Shown here one piece after another: positions 30,601 to 39,331 of a stretch of DNA of 64,000 nucleotides; position 1 is the stretch's first letter, and each line of letters opens with the position of its first letter. Position numbers and translations under genes: made by a program. The notes below the pieces were generated by a model that saw only the letters and a list, made by a program, of their open reading frames with translations, was not told where the DNA came from and searched no databases. Source of the stretch: Pedobacter nanyangensis (GTDB lineage Bacteria; Bacteroidota; Bacteroidia; Sphingobacteriales; Sphingobacteriaceae); contig NZ_QMHO01000009.1 of the NCBI RefSeq assembly GCF_003313505.1, positions 109,568 to 173,567 of the forward strand. Reading direction: 5' to 3'.

Positions 30601-31022
30601 TTGTGCAATCTCAATAAAGCCTCCTCCTTTTTAAGGTCGATAGTACCCAGCTGCTCCCAAGCATACCCAACTTTTCCATGTCCGCCCGCTTTTTTGAATT
30701 TAGTGTCATCAACCGATAGCTGAAATAAACGAGTACGAGGTGAGGTTTCGAAATCCGGTGTGCGTATCCAAACGGTATAACGTCCGGGTTTTCCAATGCG
30801 AAGTACCGTTAAAGCATCTGAGGTATGGTCCAATTCGCCATCTAAAAACCTTAAGATATTGCCGCTAATCCCCTCTCGGTTTGCTTCGGTAAACCACTTG
30901 CCTTTAAATTGGAAATCGGTACCCAGCACCAAGCATTTCCCCTCTTGGGCAAAGACCTTAGTTACATTAAAGAACAGGCTTATAAAAATGACTAAACGTA
31001 AAGGGTTTCGGAACAAATGCAT
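27609..31022 (-). CDS. Large secreted (alpha/alpha)-barrel-type protein of unknown activity, paralogue B with N-terminal binding module
   Basis: The longest of three related proteins, 1137 residues, with a signal peptide ending KVFAQ. It has an extra N-terminal beta module (about 30-165; GKPGRYTVWIRTPDFE, then LHNFNYGRCDAILFTQDD) resembling carbohydrate-binding modules that I associate with FAD_oxidored proteins. A beta-sandwich (about 180-490, KYYPTWDSQTPKSY) and helical repeats (about 500-920) follow. Conserved landmarks match its paralogues: SPVGLGLEQP, VIGRFANYPGYY, YYHHIPPH and GNVVFP. A C-terminal beta domain ends the chain. It ends 14 bases inside the SGNH gene. Probably a periplasmic or surface glycan-degrading enzyme; activity unassigned. 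Confidence 0.65.
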   Translation of the reverse strand: MHLFRNPLRLVIFISLFFNVTKVFAQEGKCLVLGTDFQFKGKWFTEANREGISGNILRFLDGELDHTSDALTVLRIGKPGRYTVWIRTPDFETSPRTRLFQLSVDDTKFKKAGGHGKVGYAWEQLGTIDLKKEEALLRLHNFNYGRCDAILFTQDDSVDPNKLDKKLLLSWKKQPLEQQVFTEQKKATVPAIRLNDNDKVIAEIENGLVRLQFLAAGANQKAIACRTAFKNQGKWQEPMGTKMEDHSVFLLTSNQTAIRYNKYYPTWDSQTPKSYFTFKDEKHAVHKPGDDFNPFEAGNLSEAIPVSAQKIDAQTIEVQYVTRNGSTIKGLWSLQPAQQHIRLRLICKTAQPGYYSMGVAAFQPIGQQELENVSMAPMFQYKRVSDGPQMMLTSMMQQPAAIVSSKTPTGIASSYVAAGTALLGKDWGSVDYAPAGFTLKNHNNQLQAVMFSPVMGMKDSKYATGDLIDREFALGLTAGDWNTAIDEVSKEILEVKDYRKQKQASLTDAVFNMIDLIKDDNAGGWAPELKGFYDIEGDPTTAPTVVNATPLANIALSVLQNDEDFYLKRSLPTIEFTLSRSGYRWATDIVPTAFNATRKTLEMNPFTSQFTTSYYVGLDQLLGKLNPWIKAIALPEDSLRMAKGYSTDFHAWNQSLWAYQLTGQSKWLQQAKKEADLFIQYKIYHNTDKVLSHIPFYNATFYAPWWDLVDLYEVTKEQKYLKAAEYGAYFTIAGIRSYPAVKDSLQTIHPGNKYDGVTRIWWKGNAPYRLGFPRKKDDVLEKQVPQWLVSPVGLGLEQPSTYFTRVKGQTVHPVMMSSWAPHLLRLFQYAHKPIYEIYARNAVIGRFANYPGYYSTGFTDVPMSADFPYKGPDVSSIYYHHIPPHLAFSLDYLITETIQRANGNVVFPYSKQEGFVWFNNRIYGGAKGKVFGDHEVTLRMRKDLVKVQHPEINYVTAVSAQNFWILLSSEAESAQQVAVHWSEAANAQKEGKATIYSNDGKAVPAGFNGAKIDVNVPAKGFKAIAIPLATAPVAVKYQPVKDGMKTFDLGAPWGKIYLFRIRSPFGWDSIYGFAETAPLKGYSVTVTCNQKTQQIAQYPFEWSFNKLAMDENATVELTFKSEDGKVKSKKIVLNGNK

Positions 31023-31033
31023 GAGCTTAAAAT

Positions 31034-33649
31034 TTATTGGTACTTAAATGTATATACCTGTAAGCCATAGGGCGATATTTTGATCTGATCATTGGCGGCA
31101 TAAGGTATTTTTGCGCCCGTGGCCGAAAAACATTGCACCGTTTCGGGCTTTAAGCGGAATTGTTGCATGAAACGTGAGGTATCCAGTTGCAGCGGACCTT
31201 CCTGGGTTTGGTTGTCATTGTTGAGTACAAAAAGATAAAATATTTGATCCTTTTTGTTGACGGCACACACATAATCCATGTTTGGATTTGGCAGCGACAC
31301 CAATTGATTGACCAATACCAGATCTCCCGTTTTGTCAAAAATCTTGCCTTTCTCAAATCCAAAAGTTTTGTGCGGCCCCACTTTAGGCGTTACAAATCCG
31401 GCAGGAAAATCAATTTTACCGTTAGAACGTAAGGAAAGTTCGGCCATCAGGTAATCGGTAATCCAGCCTACCTGCCACCAGGCATGGTGCGGGAATGGAC
31501 CTGCCCCCCTATTCATGGCACTCCAATAATAAGAAGCCACCCCTGTAGCTGGGTCCACAAAGGCATCTTTGCTTAACGCAGCAGTTCTGGCCATTTTTAG
31601 GTAAAGCGAGTCTTTGGTTAATTGAAATAACCTGACAAACATTCCGGCATGACTGGCCAACAAAATAGGCCCGCTGTTGTTGGCCGAACCTAAGATACCG
31701 CCATGCTCAAAGCTTAAACCTACCTGACTGATCTGCCATTCCTGAAGTTGTCTTGGTCCATTTTTTTTATTGCCAAGGTTTGGAATAGGATGCGAATAAA
31801 TAGAAGTGGTATAAAATTGTGCGGTTTTAATGGCGGCCTGCTTAAAGCGTGGCGCCTTGGTGATGTCGTAAAGATCAAGCAATGCCTGGGCGCTTTGGCC
31901 GGTAGCAAAATCAGGCGCAAAACGGGCATCGCCACAAACCCCCAAAAAGTAACCTTTGTTTACCGCATTTTTGATAAACCAGTCGGCACTTTTAATGGCG
32001 GCATTTAAATATTTTTCATCTTTTAGGATTTGATAGGCGACCAACAATCCATAAAAAGTTGGCCTGTAGTCCTTCTGATCGGTAAACATAGGCTGGTAAG
32101 TGGTGTTATGATAGGCCACTTCCCAATCGCCCTGCGGTTTCATTTTTGCCAACAACCAATCGGCGGCCAAACGTATGGCCGATTTGAGCTTTTGGTTATC
32201 TTTTTCGAACAGAAAAACATTGCCCATATCCAACAGCATGTAGTAGGTAGTGGCAATAGGTTCGGTGTAAGGTCCCCACTCCTCGGTGAACCGATTGGAG
32301 TTATACAGGTAATATTGACCTGCCGCAGCGCCTTTAAAAAAACCGTTGTGGGTGTTTTGCTGTGCCAATTTAAAGTTCAGGGCATGCTGTAATCTTTTGT
32401 GCATCAAAACTGAATCCTGGGTAAGATTGGCCAACATCCACATGGCACCGTAATCGGCGTTTTTTACGGCATCCTTTTCCGACTCATATACGCCACCCAA
32501 ATAATCCTGTGCGCCAATGGTAAGGCCGTTGGCATTGAACGTGCGCCAGCGGGAGGTGCTGTCTTTTTTAACGTAATCTAAAAGTTGCAGCATTCGGGCT
32601 GATAAGGATTGGTGAGTTTGTTTCAATTGCAACAGTTTATCGAATTGATAGACATCGTTAACCACGTGCTTGTAAACTTGGTACCAATCTGCCTTATTGA
32701 TCGTGTACCTAAAATCAAAAGTGATGCTTTCGCCCTTTTTGAGGTAGGATTTTTTTTGCCCAAGTACCGGATGGTACAGTGTTGGGCTGAGATTTTCTTG
32801 CCTATTGATCAGCGATAAACCCAAATTCCAATTGGATTGCGTTGATTTATCGTATTCCCATGGATCACGGCCAGTTCCTGGCTCTGCGGTAACCGCCATG
32901 GTAATCCCTTGTTTATTGGTTAGTATCGAAGTAAGTGCGGCCGCTGTTCGCTCTCTTACCACCACTGGCTTGTTTGGTACACCGTGGCCATAAGCATAGG
33001 CATCCACAAAATTGGTATTGATAGCACCGCCCTGAAGTACCCCTGGAATACAAGCCCATTTAAATTCGCCCTTATCGGCTACCGCCAATTCAGGGCTTGC
33101 CACAGAATAATATCCATCTTTACTGGCAGTTAGCTTGATCGATACGCGAACATCGTTCTGGTAAACCGGATCTAATTGCCATGAGGCTTCTATTGCCCCT
33201 GCATTGGTTTGCTGTTTAAACACATATTTATGACCAATTTTTTGGTATTGATTTGGATAGAAAGAAATCACATTCCCTTCTTTATTTAAGGAAACCGCAG
33301 AAGTATTGGCCTTCCAGGTAGGGATGATGTACCGATATTCAGGTTCCGGAAACAAAATCTCCTTTCCATTATCGTCTTTCAGCGTATTCTCCATTTGAGG
33401 CTGTTCAGCACTGTAAATCAGGGTATAAGCACCATTTAAATGGCCTATGGTTTCCCAACCTTTGGCTCCCTTGACCTGCAATTGTTTAAGCTGATACCCT
33501 TTATTGGTATTTTCCCAGCCAATACGGAGCGAACTATTATTTAGTTGGGGCTTTACAGCCAATTGCGCATAGCCATGGCTAACCAGTGCCACCAAAAACA
33601 GCAACTGGATGGTTATCTTGAAGTTATTTTTATTTGGGTTAATGCTCAT
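31034..33649 (-). CDS. Large secreted (alpha/alpha)-barrel-type protein of unknown activity, paralogue C
   Basis: An 871-residue secreted protein, signal peptide ending SHGYAQ. Layout: beta-supersandwich (about 30-330, with YRYIIPTWKANTSAV and GYYSVASPELAV), helical barrel (about 340-760, starting near LSARMLQLLDYVKK), short C-terminal beta domain ending LQVYTFKYQ. It is homologous to the genes at 27609 and 21461: SQVGLSFEHG corresponds to the shared S-x-V-G-L-x-x-E, PFPHHAWWQ to the His-rich helix, and GKIDFP follows in all. It lacks the extra domains of the others and may represent the family core. Its ATG overlaps the stop of the DUF5017-like gene (ATGA). Product labels in databases for such proteins are unreliable; I assign no reaction. 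Confidence 0.65.
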   Translation of the reverse strand: MSINPNKNNFKITIQLLFLVALVSHGYAQLAVKPQLNNSSLRIGWENTNKGYQLKQLQVKGAKGWETIGHLNGAYTLIYSAEQPQMENTLKDDNGKEILFPEPEYRYIIPTWKANTSAVSLNKEGNVISFYPNQYQKIGHKYVFKQQTNAGAIEASWQLDPVYQNDVRVSIKLTASKDGYYSVASPELAVADKGEFKWACIPGVLQGGAINTNFVDAYAYGHGVPNKPVVVRERTAAALTSILTNKQGITMAVTAEPGTGRDPWEYDKSTQSNWNLGLSLINRQENLSPTLYHPVLGQKKSYLKKGESITFDFRYTINKADWYQVYKHVVNDVYQFDKLLQLKQTHQSLSARMLQLLDYVKKDSTSRWRTFNANGLTIGAQDYLGGVYESEKDAVKNADYGAMWMLANLTQDSVLMHKRLQHALNFKLAQQNTHNGFFKGAAAGQYYLYNSNRFTEEWGPYTEPIATTYYMLLDMGNVFLFEKDNQKLKSAIRLAADWLLAKMKPQGDWEVAYHNTTYQPMFTDQKDYRPTFYGLLVAYQILKDEKYLNAAIKSADWFIKNAVNKGYFLGVCGDARFAPDFATGQSAQALLDLYDITKAPRFKQAAIKTAQFYTTSIYSHPIPNLGNKKNGPRQLQEWQISQVGLSFEHGGILGSANNSGPILLASHAGMFVRLFQLTKDSLYLKMARTAALSKDAFVDPATGVASYYWSAMNRGAGPFPHHAWWQVGWITDYLMAELSLRSNGKIDFPAGFVTPKVGPHKTFGFEKGKIFDKTGDLVLVNQLVSLPNPNMDYVCAVNKKDQIFYLFVLNNDNQTQEGPLQLDTSRFMQQFRLKPETVQCFSATGAKIPYAANDQIKISPYGLQVYTFKYQ

Positions 33650-34545
33650 GGTGTAATCGTCAATTCAAATTCTTTCACTACGCTTTCCGACTTTTTCAAA
33701 TTGGCATTGGTAGCCACAAAGGTGACCTTGTAAGTACCTGCTTTAGTGTACACTTTACTGAATGTCCTTAAATTTTGGGAGATGTTTTTTATGGCCTCCC
33801 CTTTATCAGGAGTGGTACTGTTTGGATCAAACTGTTTAGTTACCACCCAATCATCATCAAGCTCTGTATTGTTTCTTACGGTTAACAACTGTGCGGAGGT
33901 AATACTCCAATTGGTGGCTGGGCCACTGAAATTAAAGGCTACCCATCCGGCGGTGGCCATGGTGGCCAATACGCTTTCCTCGCCCTGTTGGTTAACCTGT
34001 TTAAGATCAAAGGAACGAATCACCCATCTGTTCTGCTGTGTTTCGGGCTTTTGTACGGTGGTTTTGTAAACTAATGCAATCGCCATTTTTTTATTCTGCG
34101 AAGCAAAGCTGGTCAAGTCAATATTTCCCGATGGAGTTTGGTCTACACCAGAAGAAAGTGTTGCCTGGCTGGTGATATCGTTCCAGGTAGCTGCTTTTAC
34201 ACTAATTCCATCATACTTCCCGTTAAAATCGGTAGAAACGTACAATTTGATTACCGATTGGTCTATGGGCATTAGTCCAAATTGGGCAAAGGTTTTAAAG
34301 TTTAATGAAACCTTATTTCCTTCAACAAAAGTTCGTTTCCTGAATTCATATTTACGGCCTACCTCGCCCGACCAAAACACCACGTTTTCAGCGTTTCCGC
34401 TAAAGTTAAACCTCACGGTTTCCCCCACTTTGTAAGTTGTTTTTTCTGTGCTTACTGCGAAATCGTCTTGGGGTTCCAAATCATAGGTTTTTTGGCAAGA
34501 AGTGATTGATAAGAGCAACACAAATGCTATGAATAGCTTATTCAT
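33646..34545 (-). CDS. DUF5017-like surface lipoprotein (PUL2)
   Basis: A lipoprotein of 299 residues from the ATG at 34545; the frame runs back to 34569, but only the later Met gives a proper lipoprotein signal (SITSC, Cys17, then QK). The mature start (TYKVGETVRFNFSGNAENVVFWSGEVG) matches that of the PUL1 lipoprotein at 10229 and is the DUF5017-like signature. It likely serves as an accessory glycan-binding component next to SusC/SusD. It is 17 bases after SusD and overlaps the next gene by four bases. Confidence 0.75.
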   Translation of the reverse strand: MNKLFIAFVLLLSITSCQKTYDLEPQDDFAVSTEKTTYKVGETVRFNFSGNAENVVFWSGEVGRKYEFRKRTFVEGNKVSLNFKTFAQFGLMPIDQSVIKLYVSTDFNGKYDGISVKAATWNDITSQATLSSGVDQTPSGNIDLTSFASQNKKMAIALVYKTTVQKPETQQNRWVIRSFDLKQVNQQGEESVLATMATAGWVAFNFSGPATNWSITSAQLLTVRNNTELDDDWVVTKQFDPNSTTPDKGEAIKNISQNLRTFSKVYTKAGTYKVTFVATNANLKKSESVVKEFELTITP

Positions 34546-34562
34546 GTGTATTGAATTTAAAG

Positions 34563-36131
34563 TTACCATCCTGTATTTTGTCTAATATTTGGATTAACAG
34601 CTAGTTCACTATTTGGAATAGGGAATAAAACGGCCCTGTCCGTTACACGTTGTGCCTGGGCAACTGCGGCATCTCTTAAGGCAACAGGCATGTTGGTTTG
34701 GTATTCTCTTGCCTGGGCCTGCATTACTGTAGGATAAATGCCCCAACGTACTAAATCATGCTTGCGCAGCCCTTCAAAAGCCAGTTCCCGCAAGCGCTCG
34801 TTCCTGATCAATTCATTAAAATCCTGCTGAGCCAGCCCTGCGGGAGCGTCAGCTACGGCGTCAGGCGTGGTAATGCTTTTTCCATAACCTCTTCTTCTTA
34901 CCTTATTTACCGCATCGTAGGCATCAGCAGATGGCCCGTTCAAATAATTTTCGGCCTCGGCAAACATCAGCAATACATCTGAGTACCTCAATAACGGCCA
35001 ATTGGTTCCGGTCATGTTTTGGTTTCTGGGTAAAACCAGTTCATATTCACGCCTCCATTTACCGTTACTTCTTTCATAGATCTGATCAGCAGCCCAATTG
35101 GTCTTGGTGGCTGTTTGTCCGCTGGTTACATACCGAAATGGTGCAACGGTCCAATCTCTTCTAAGGTCACCTGCTCCATAAGCATTGTAAAGTTTCGCGG
35201 TAGCATGCACATAATCGTAACCATAGCCTATTTCAATAATTCCGCAGGTAATACCGTTATAACTTCCTATGGTACCCGCTTCCTGGATTTCTCCTTGCCC
35301 GGTACCTTTAAACTCTACTTCCCAAAGGTTTTCTTTGATATCAAATACTTCTTTCACATGGTTGATGTAGATCAGGCTGAAATCAGGGCTTAGATCGTGC
35401 AATCCAGATTTGATGACCTTATCTGCATAAATCCTGGCATCAGCATATTTGGCTACATCATTTAACGGAAAGCCCGCCATGGTGAGGTACACCCTGGCCA
35501 ATATCCCCTGTACGGTAGTTTTGGTGATCCGTGTGTTGTAGCCATAATCAGCTACCGATTTCACCAAGGTTTCCGCCTGCTTCATGTCTACCACAATACG
35601 TTCGTAAATATCCTTAACTGGTGTACCTGGGAGCGGCTCTTCCTCAGGTGTTTTGGTTGATTTGAGCTTTAATGGCACTGCGCCAAATTCATCCGTTAGC
35701 AGGAAATAATAGTAGGCCCTTAAAAAGAGTGCCTGGCCCTTGATTTCATTGCGTTTGGTTTCGTTCACCTGCACGGCCTTATCAATATTATCAAGCAGCA
35801 TATTTGCCCGCTCAATACCTGTATAAAGTGCTTCCCAGTGCCTGTTCAGCTCTAGGGTCGAAGCATCTACAATGTTGGCATTCATTCCAGACATTTGGTT
35901 TTTCATGAAGAACTCATCGCTAAAAACCATATAGCAGGCCATTCCCTGGGCATACACCCTGTTGTCGCCCAAACGGTCGTAAACGCCCGCCAACGCCGAT
36001 TCCAACTCGCTTTCGGTATTGTAATAATTTACGGGCGACACAAAATCCTGTGGAGTAGTGTCGAGAATTTTCGAACATGATGTGGCTCCCAGCGCCAGCA
36101 CCATTGCGATATAAAATAAAACTGTTTTCAT
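34563..36131 (-). CDS. SusD/RagB-type glycan-binding lipoprotein (PUL2)
   Basis: A surface lipoprotein of 522 residues, lipobox GATSC with Cys19. SusD features are KILDTTPQDFVSPVNYYN at the mature N-terminus, RANMLLDNIDKA, LFLRAYYYFLLTDEFGAVPL, LLRYSDVLLMFAEAENYL and the ending FPIPNSELAVNPNIRQNTGW. It closely parallels the PUL1 SusD, and both loci share the order SusC-SusD-DUF5017, so the two systems are probably related by duplication or take similar glycans. It lies 17 bases after SusC. Confidence 0.95.
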   Translation of the reverse strand: MKTVLFYIAMVLALGATSCSKILDTTPQDFVSPVNYYNTESELESALAGVYDRLGDNRVYAQGMACYMVFSDEFFMKNQMSGMNANIVDASTLELNRHWEALYTGIERANMLLDNIDKAVQVNETKRNEIKGQALFLRAYYYFLLTDEFGAVPLKLKSTKTPEEEPLPGTPVKDIYERIVVDMKQAETLVKSVADYGYNTRITKTTVQGILARVYLTMAGFPLNDVAKYADARIYADKVIKSGLHDLSPDFSLIYINHVKEVFDIKENLWEVEFKGTGQGEIQEAGTIGSYNGITCGIIEIGYGYDYVHATAKLYNAYGAGDLRRDWTVAPFRYVTSGQTATKTNWAADQIYERSNGKWRREYELVLPRNQNMTGTNWPLLRYSDVLLMFAEAENYLNGPSADAYDAVNKVRRRGYGKSITTPDAVADAPAGLAQQDFNELIRNERLRELAFEGLRKHDLVRWGIYPTVMQAQAREYQTNMPVALRDAAVAQAQRVTDRAVLFPIPNSELAVNPNIRQNTGW

Positions 36132-36148
36132 TGTAAAAACATTTATCG

Positions 36149-39100
36149 TTAAAAAGTTAGGTTCATACCAAGGGTGATGGTCCTGGCCCTAGGGTAAGGG
36201 CTCCAATCGAAACCTGGTGTAAGCGCCGTATGTCTAACGGAAACCTCCGGATCCAGGCCGCTATAGTTGGTAATGGTGGCTAAATTTTGCGCCGAGATGT
36301 GCACTCGTGCGGATTGTATTTTCCATTTTTTCATTAACGAAGCCGAAAAATTATATCCCAGGGAAACTGTTTTCAACCTGATAAAAGATCCGTCTTCGAT
36401 ATTTCTACTGGAGAATACATTTGGCCCGTAGCCGCCTGTTGTGGGCAATGTGCCATCTTGGTTATCCAATGACCACCTGTTTTCGAAAGTTTTAAACATA
36501 TTCAGGTTTGACCTGGCCTCGGCACCTTCAAATACGATACGGTTAGCATTGAGGATATCATTACCGTACGACCATTGCAAAAACACGTTCAGATCAAATG
36601 CGCCATACCTAAAGTTATTGGAAAAGCCTCCAATGTGCTTTGGATTAGGATTGCCAATAATGGTTTGGTCATTGGCATCAACTACACCATCGCCATTGAT
36701 ATCCTTATACTTGATAAAACCGGGTTTGATGAGGGATGGGGAACTACCATTGTTAGGCACATCAAGCTTTAGCTCGTAGCCGCCCCCGGGCAAAACATTA
36801 AAATCAGACAGTTGGTATAATCCGTCGTACACATAGCCATAAAACAAGGCCACTTGTCGTCCTGGTAGCGCAATATAAGGCAATGAGTTGTTAAAGTTGG
36901 AGTTCCAGTTTGTAATCCTTGTGATCAGGCTTGGCTGGTCGCCATTAAGTTCCTTTACCACATTGGTGTTGAAGGCGATATTGAAATTTGAGGTCCAGTT
37001 AAATCGCTTTGTTTTAACATTCACCGTATTGAGGGTAAATTCAAGGCCTTTGTTTACCACTACCCCAATATTTTTAAAGGCAGTGAGGTAGCCTGTTGAA
37101 GTAGGCATTGAGGCATTCAACAATAAATCTGTAGTTCGTTTATGGTAATAATCGGTGGTTAAGCTCAACCTATTGTTCAACAAGCTGAAATCCAGCCCGA
37201 TATCTAAATTACCTGTGCGCTCCCATTTGAGGTTCTCGTTGCCCACACCAACAGGTACAGTACCCTTAATATATGTTCCGTTGAAATAATAACCACTTCT
37301 GGTGTTGCCCGTATTGGCGCCAACTTCCTGATCTAAAACACTCAAATAGGCAAAATCAGATACGCGGTTATTTCCGGTTACCCCATACGACAGCCGAAGT
37401 TTGGCCGAAGAAATGGTCTTGATTTTCTTGATAAAGCTTTCCTCGCCAAGGTTCCAGGCAAATGCACCAGAAGGAAAATATCCCCACCTGTTGCTGGGAG
37501 AAAATTTTGAAGACCCATCGCTACGGAAGGATAGCGTGAAAAGATACCTGGAATTAAAGCTATAGTTTACGCGTCCCAAAAACGACACCAAGGTGGCATA
37601 AGATCCCGACATTGTTTTGGATAATATTGTGCCCTGGTCCAACCCTTTTATTCCCAACATTTCATTGGGAAGCAGGATAGATACGTAACCATCGCCTTCG
37701 GTACTGCTTCGCTGCATGGTAAATCCACCAACAGCATCTATGCGGTGTTTCTTGTTAAACGTTCGGTTAAAAGTGATTAAATTCTCATTCAACAGGTTAC
37801 GGATGTTTAAATGATCTATCGAACCATTAATCCCATAATTGGCACCGTACTGGGTACGTGGGTTTCCGGCAGCGGTTTTTGAATTGTTAAAGCGCTCAAA
37901 GTTTAAATTGGTTTCCGTAAGACCGCCCTGTACCCTAAATTTAAAGTATTTGAGGAACGAATACTCCACAAACGCATTAGCCAGCAGCGATCTGTTGAAC
38001 GCGTACATATACATATTGTTGGAGTTTACGATAGGGTTGATCCTTAAATCGGTATTTGATGCAACTTGTTCGTCGTCAAACGGCTGATCGATGAAGCTTT
38101 CCTCATCGCCCCTGCCGGTAATTGGGCGGTATCCCCAAACGCTGTACAATAAATACGAACTTGCGTTTCCGGCAGAGCTTGTGTTCAGATTATCGCCGGT
38201 CAAATTTGCAATTTGGCCCCTTTTGATCCCGTAAGTATAATTGGTATTTAAACCAATCCTGAAATTTTTGCCTACGTTTTGGTCAATCTGAAAACGGCCC
38301 TGGTACCGCCTGTACCCCCCGTTGATCACAATGCCGTTTTGATCCAGGAACGAACTGCTCAAGGAATATTTTGTAGCCGCAGTACCGCCTCGCAAAGAAA
38401 AATTATGGTTTTGCACAAAGGCATTCTGCAATACATGGTCTTGCCAGTTTATTCCTTCCTGATCTTTATAGGAATCCAGGGTCCTGCCATTTTGCAGGTA
38501 CAGAGCGGTAGCACTTGTTTTGTTAAGCTCTAGCTGGTATTTTACAAAATGGTAAGGGCTCATCACCGCTATTTGCTTGGTAGGATATTGATAGCCCAAC
38601 CAATTGTTATAGCTTACTACCGGCGGGCCGGTTTTTCCCTGCTTGGTTTTGATCATGATGACCCCATTTGCGCCCCTGGCCCCATAAATAGCCGTAGATG
38701 AAGCATCTTTCAATATTTCTATCGACTCGATGTCATCTGGATTGATGATGTTATTATCCGGATTTTCCATTGGAAATCCATCAATTACGTACAAAGGAGC
38801 ATTGGATTGGGTAATAGAATTTCCACCACGGATGGTGATGTTGCTGGTACTGCCTGGCTGTCCATCGCCAGAGCCTACCTGTACGCCCGCTATCCTTCCG
38901 GCCAAGGCGTCTTCAAAAGATACTACTGGGGCCTTTTCCAGGTCTTTCATATTTACGGAACCTACCGAACCGGTAAGGTCTTTGCGCCTAACCTCTCCGT
39001 AGCCTATAATAACCACATCGTTAAGTGTTTGGCTACTAGGCAATAATTGTACAAGGTATTGGTTTTGAGCCGTTACGATTACACTTTTGGTTGTATAACC

Positions 39101-39331
39101 AATCATGGATACCACCAGCAAATCGCTTTCCTTGGCATTGGGGAGGCTAAACTTGCCTTGAGGATCGGCCACAACTGCAGTAGTTTTTCCTCGGATCATG
39201 ATTTTTGCACCCGGCAAGGGCGCCTCGCTTTCATCTACAACAGTTCCGGTTATGGTTTTCACGGCCTGGGCCCAAATGGCCAGCGGAATTCCCAAAACCA
39301 AAAACACAGTTAAAATTAGGGTTGGTTTCAT
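36149..39331 (-). CDS. SusC/RagA-type TonB-dependent transporter, no STN domain (PUL2)
   Basis: Outer-membrane oligosaccharide importer of 1060 residues, signal peptide ending AIWAQ. The mature protein starts directly with the carboxypeptidase-regulatory-like domain (ITGTVVDESEAPLPGAKIMI), unlike the PUL1 SusC, which has an STN domain. Plug signatures IRGGNSITQSNAPLYVIDGF and DASSTAIYGARGANGVI precede the barrel, which ends LGMNLTF. Without an STN domain, regulation through ECF/anti-sigma is not expected; the divergent GntR/LacI-type gene is the obvious regulator. First gene of a ten-gene operon. Confidence 0.95.
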   Translation of the reverse strand: MKPTLILTVFLVLGIPLAIWAQAVKTITGTVVDESEAPLPGAKIMIRGKTTAVVADPQGKFSLPNAKESDLLVVSMIGYTTKSVIVTAQNQYLVQLLPSSQTLNDVVIIGYGEVRRKDLTGSVGSVNMKDLEKAPVVSFEDALAGRIAGVQVGSGDGQPGSTSNITIRGGNSITQSNAPLYVIDGFPMENPDNNIINPDDIESIEILKDASSTAIYGARGANGVIMIKTKQGKTGPPVVSYNNWLGYQYPTKQIAVMSPYHFVKYQLELNKTSATALYLQNGRTLDSYKDQEGINWQDHVLQNAFVQNHNFSLRGGTAATKYSLSSSFLDQNGIVINGGYRRYQGRFQIDQNVGKNFRIGLNTNYTYGIKRGQIANLTGDNLNTSSAGNASSYLLYSVWGYRPITGRGDEESFIDQPFDDEQVASNTDLRINPIVNSNNMYMYAFNRSLLANAFVEYSFLKYFKFRVQGGLTETNLNFERFNNSKTAAGNPRTQYGANYGINGSIDHLNIRNLLNENLITFNRTFNKKHRIDAVGGFTMQRSSTEGDGYVSILLPNEMLGIKGLDQGTILSKTMSGSYATLVSFLGRVNYSFNSRYLFTLSFRSDGSSKFSPSNRWGYFPSGAFAWNLGEESFIKKIKTISSAKLRLSYGVTGNNRVSDFAYLSVLDQEVGANTGNTRSGYYFNGTYIKGTVPVGVGNENLKWERTGNLDIGLDFSLLNNRLSLTTDYYHKRTTDLLLNASMPTSTGYLTAFKNIGVVVNKGLEFTLNTVNVKTKRFNWTSNFNIAFNTNVVKELNGDQPSLITRITNWNSNFNNSLPYIALPGRQVALFYGYVYDGLYQLSDFNVLPGGGYELKLDVPNNGSSPSLIKPGFIKYKDINGDGVVDANDQTIIGNPNPKHIGGFSNNFRYGAFDLNVFLQWSYGNDILNANRIVFEGAEARSNLNMFKTFENRWSLDNQDGTLPTTGGYGPNVFSSRNIEDGSFIRLKTVSLGYNFSASLMKKWKIQSARVHISAQNLATITNYSGLDPEVSVRHTALTPGFDWSPYPRARTITLGMNLTF

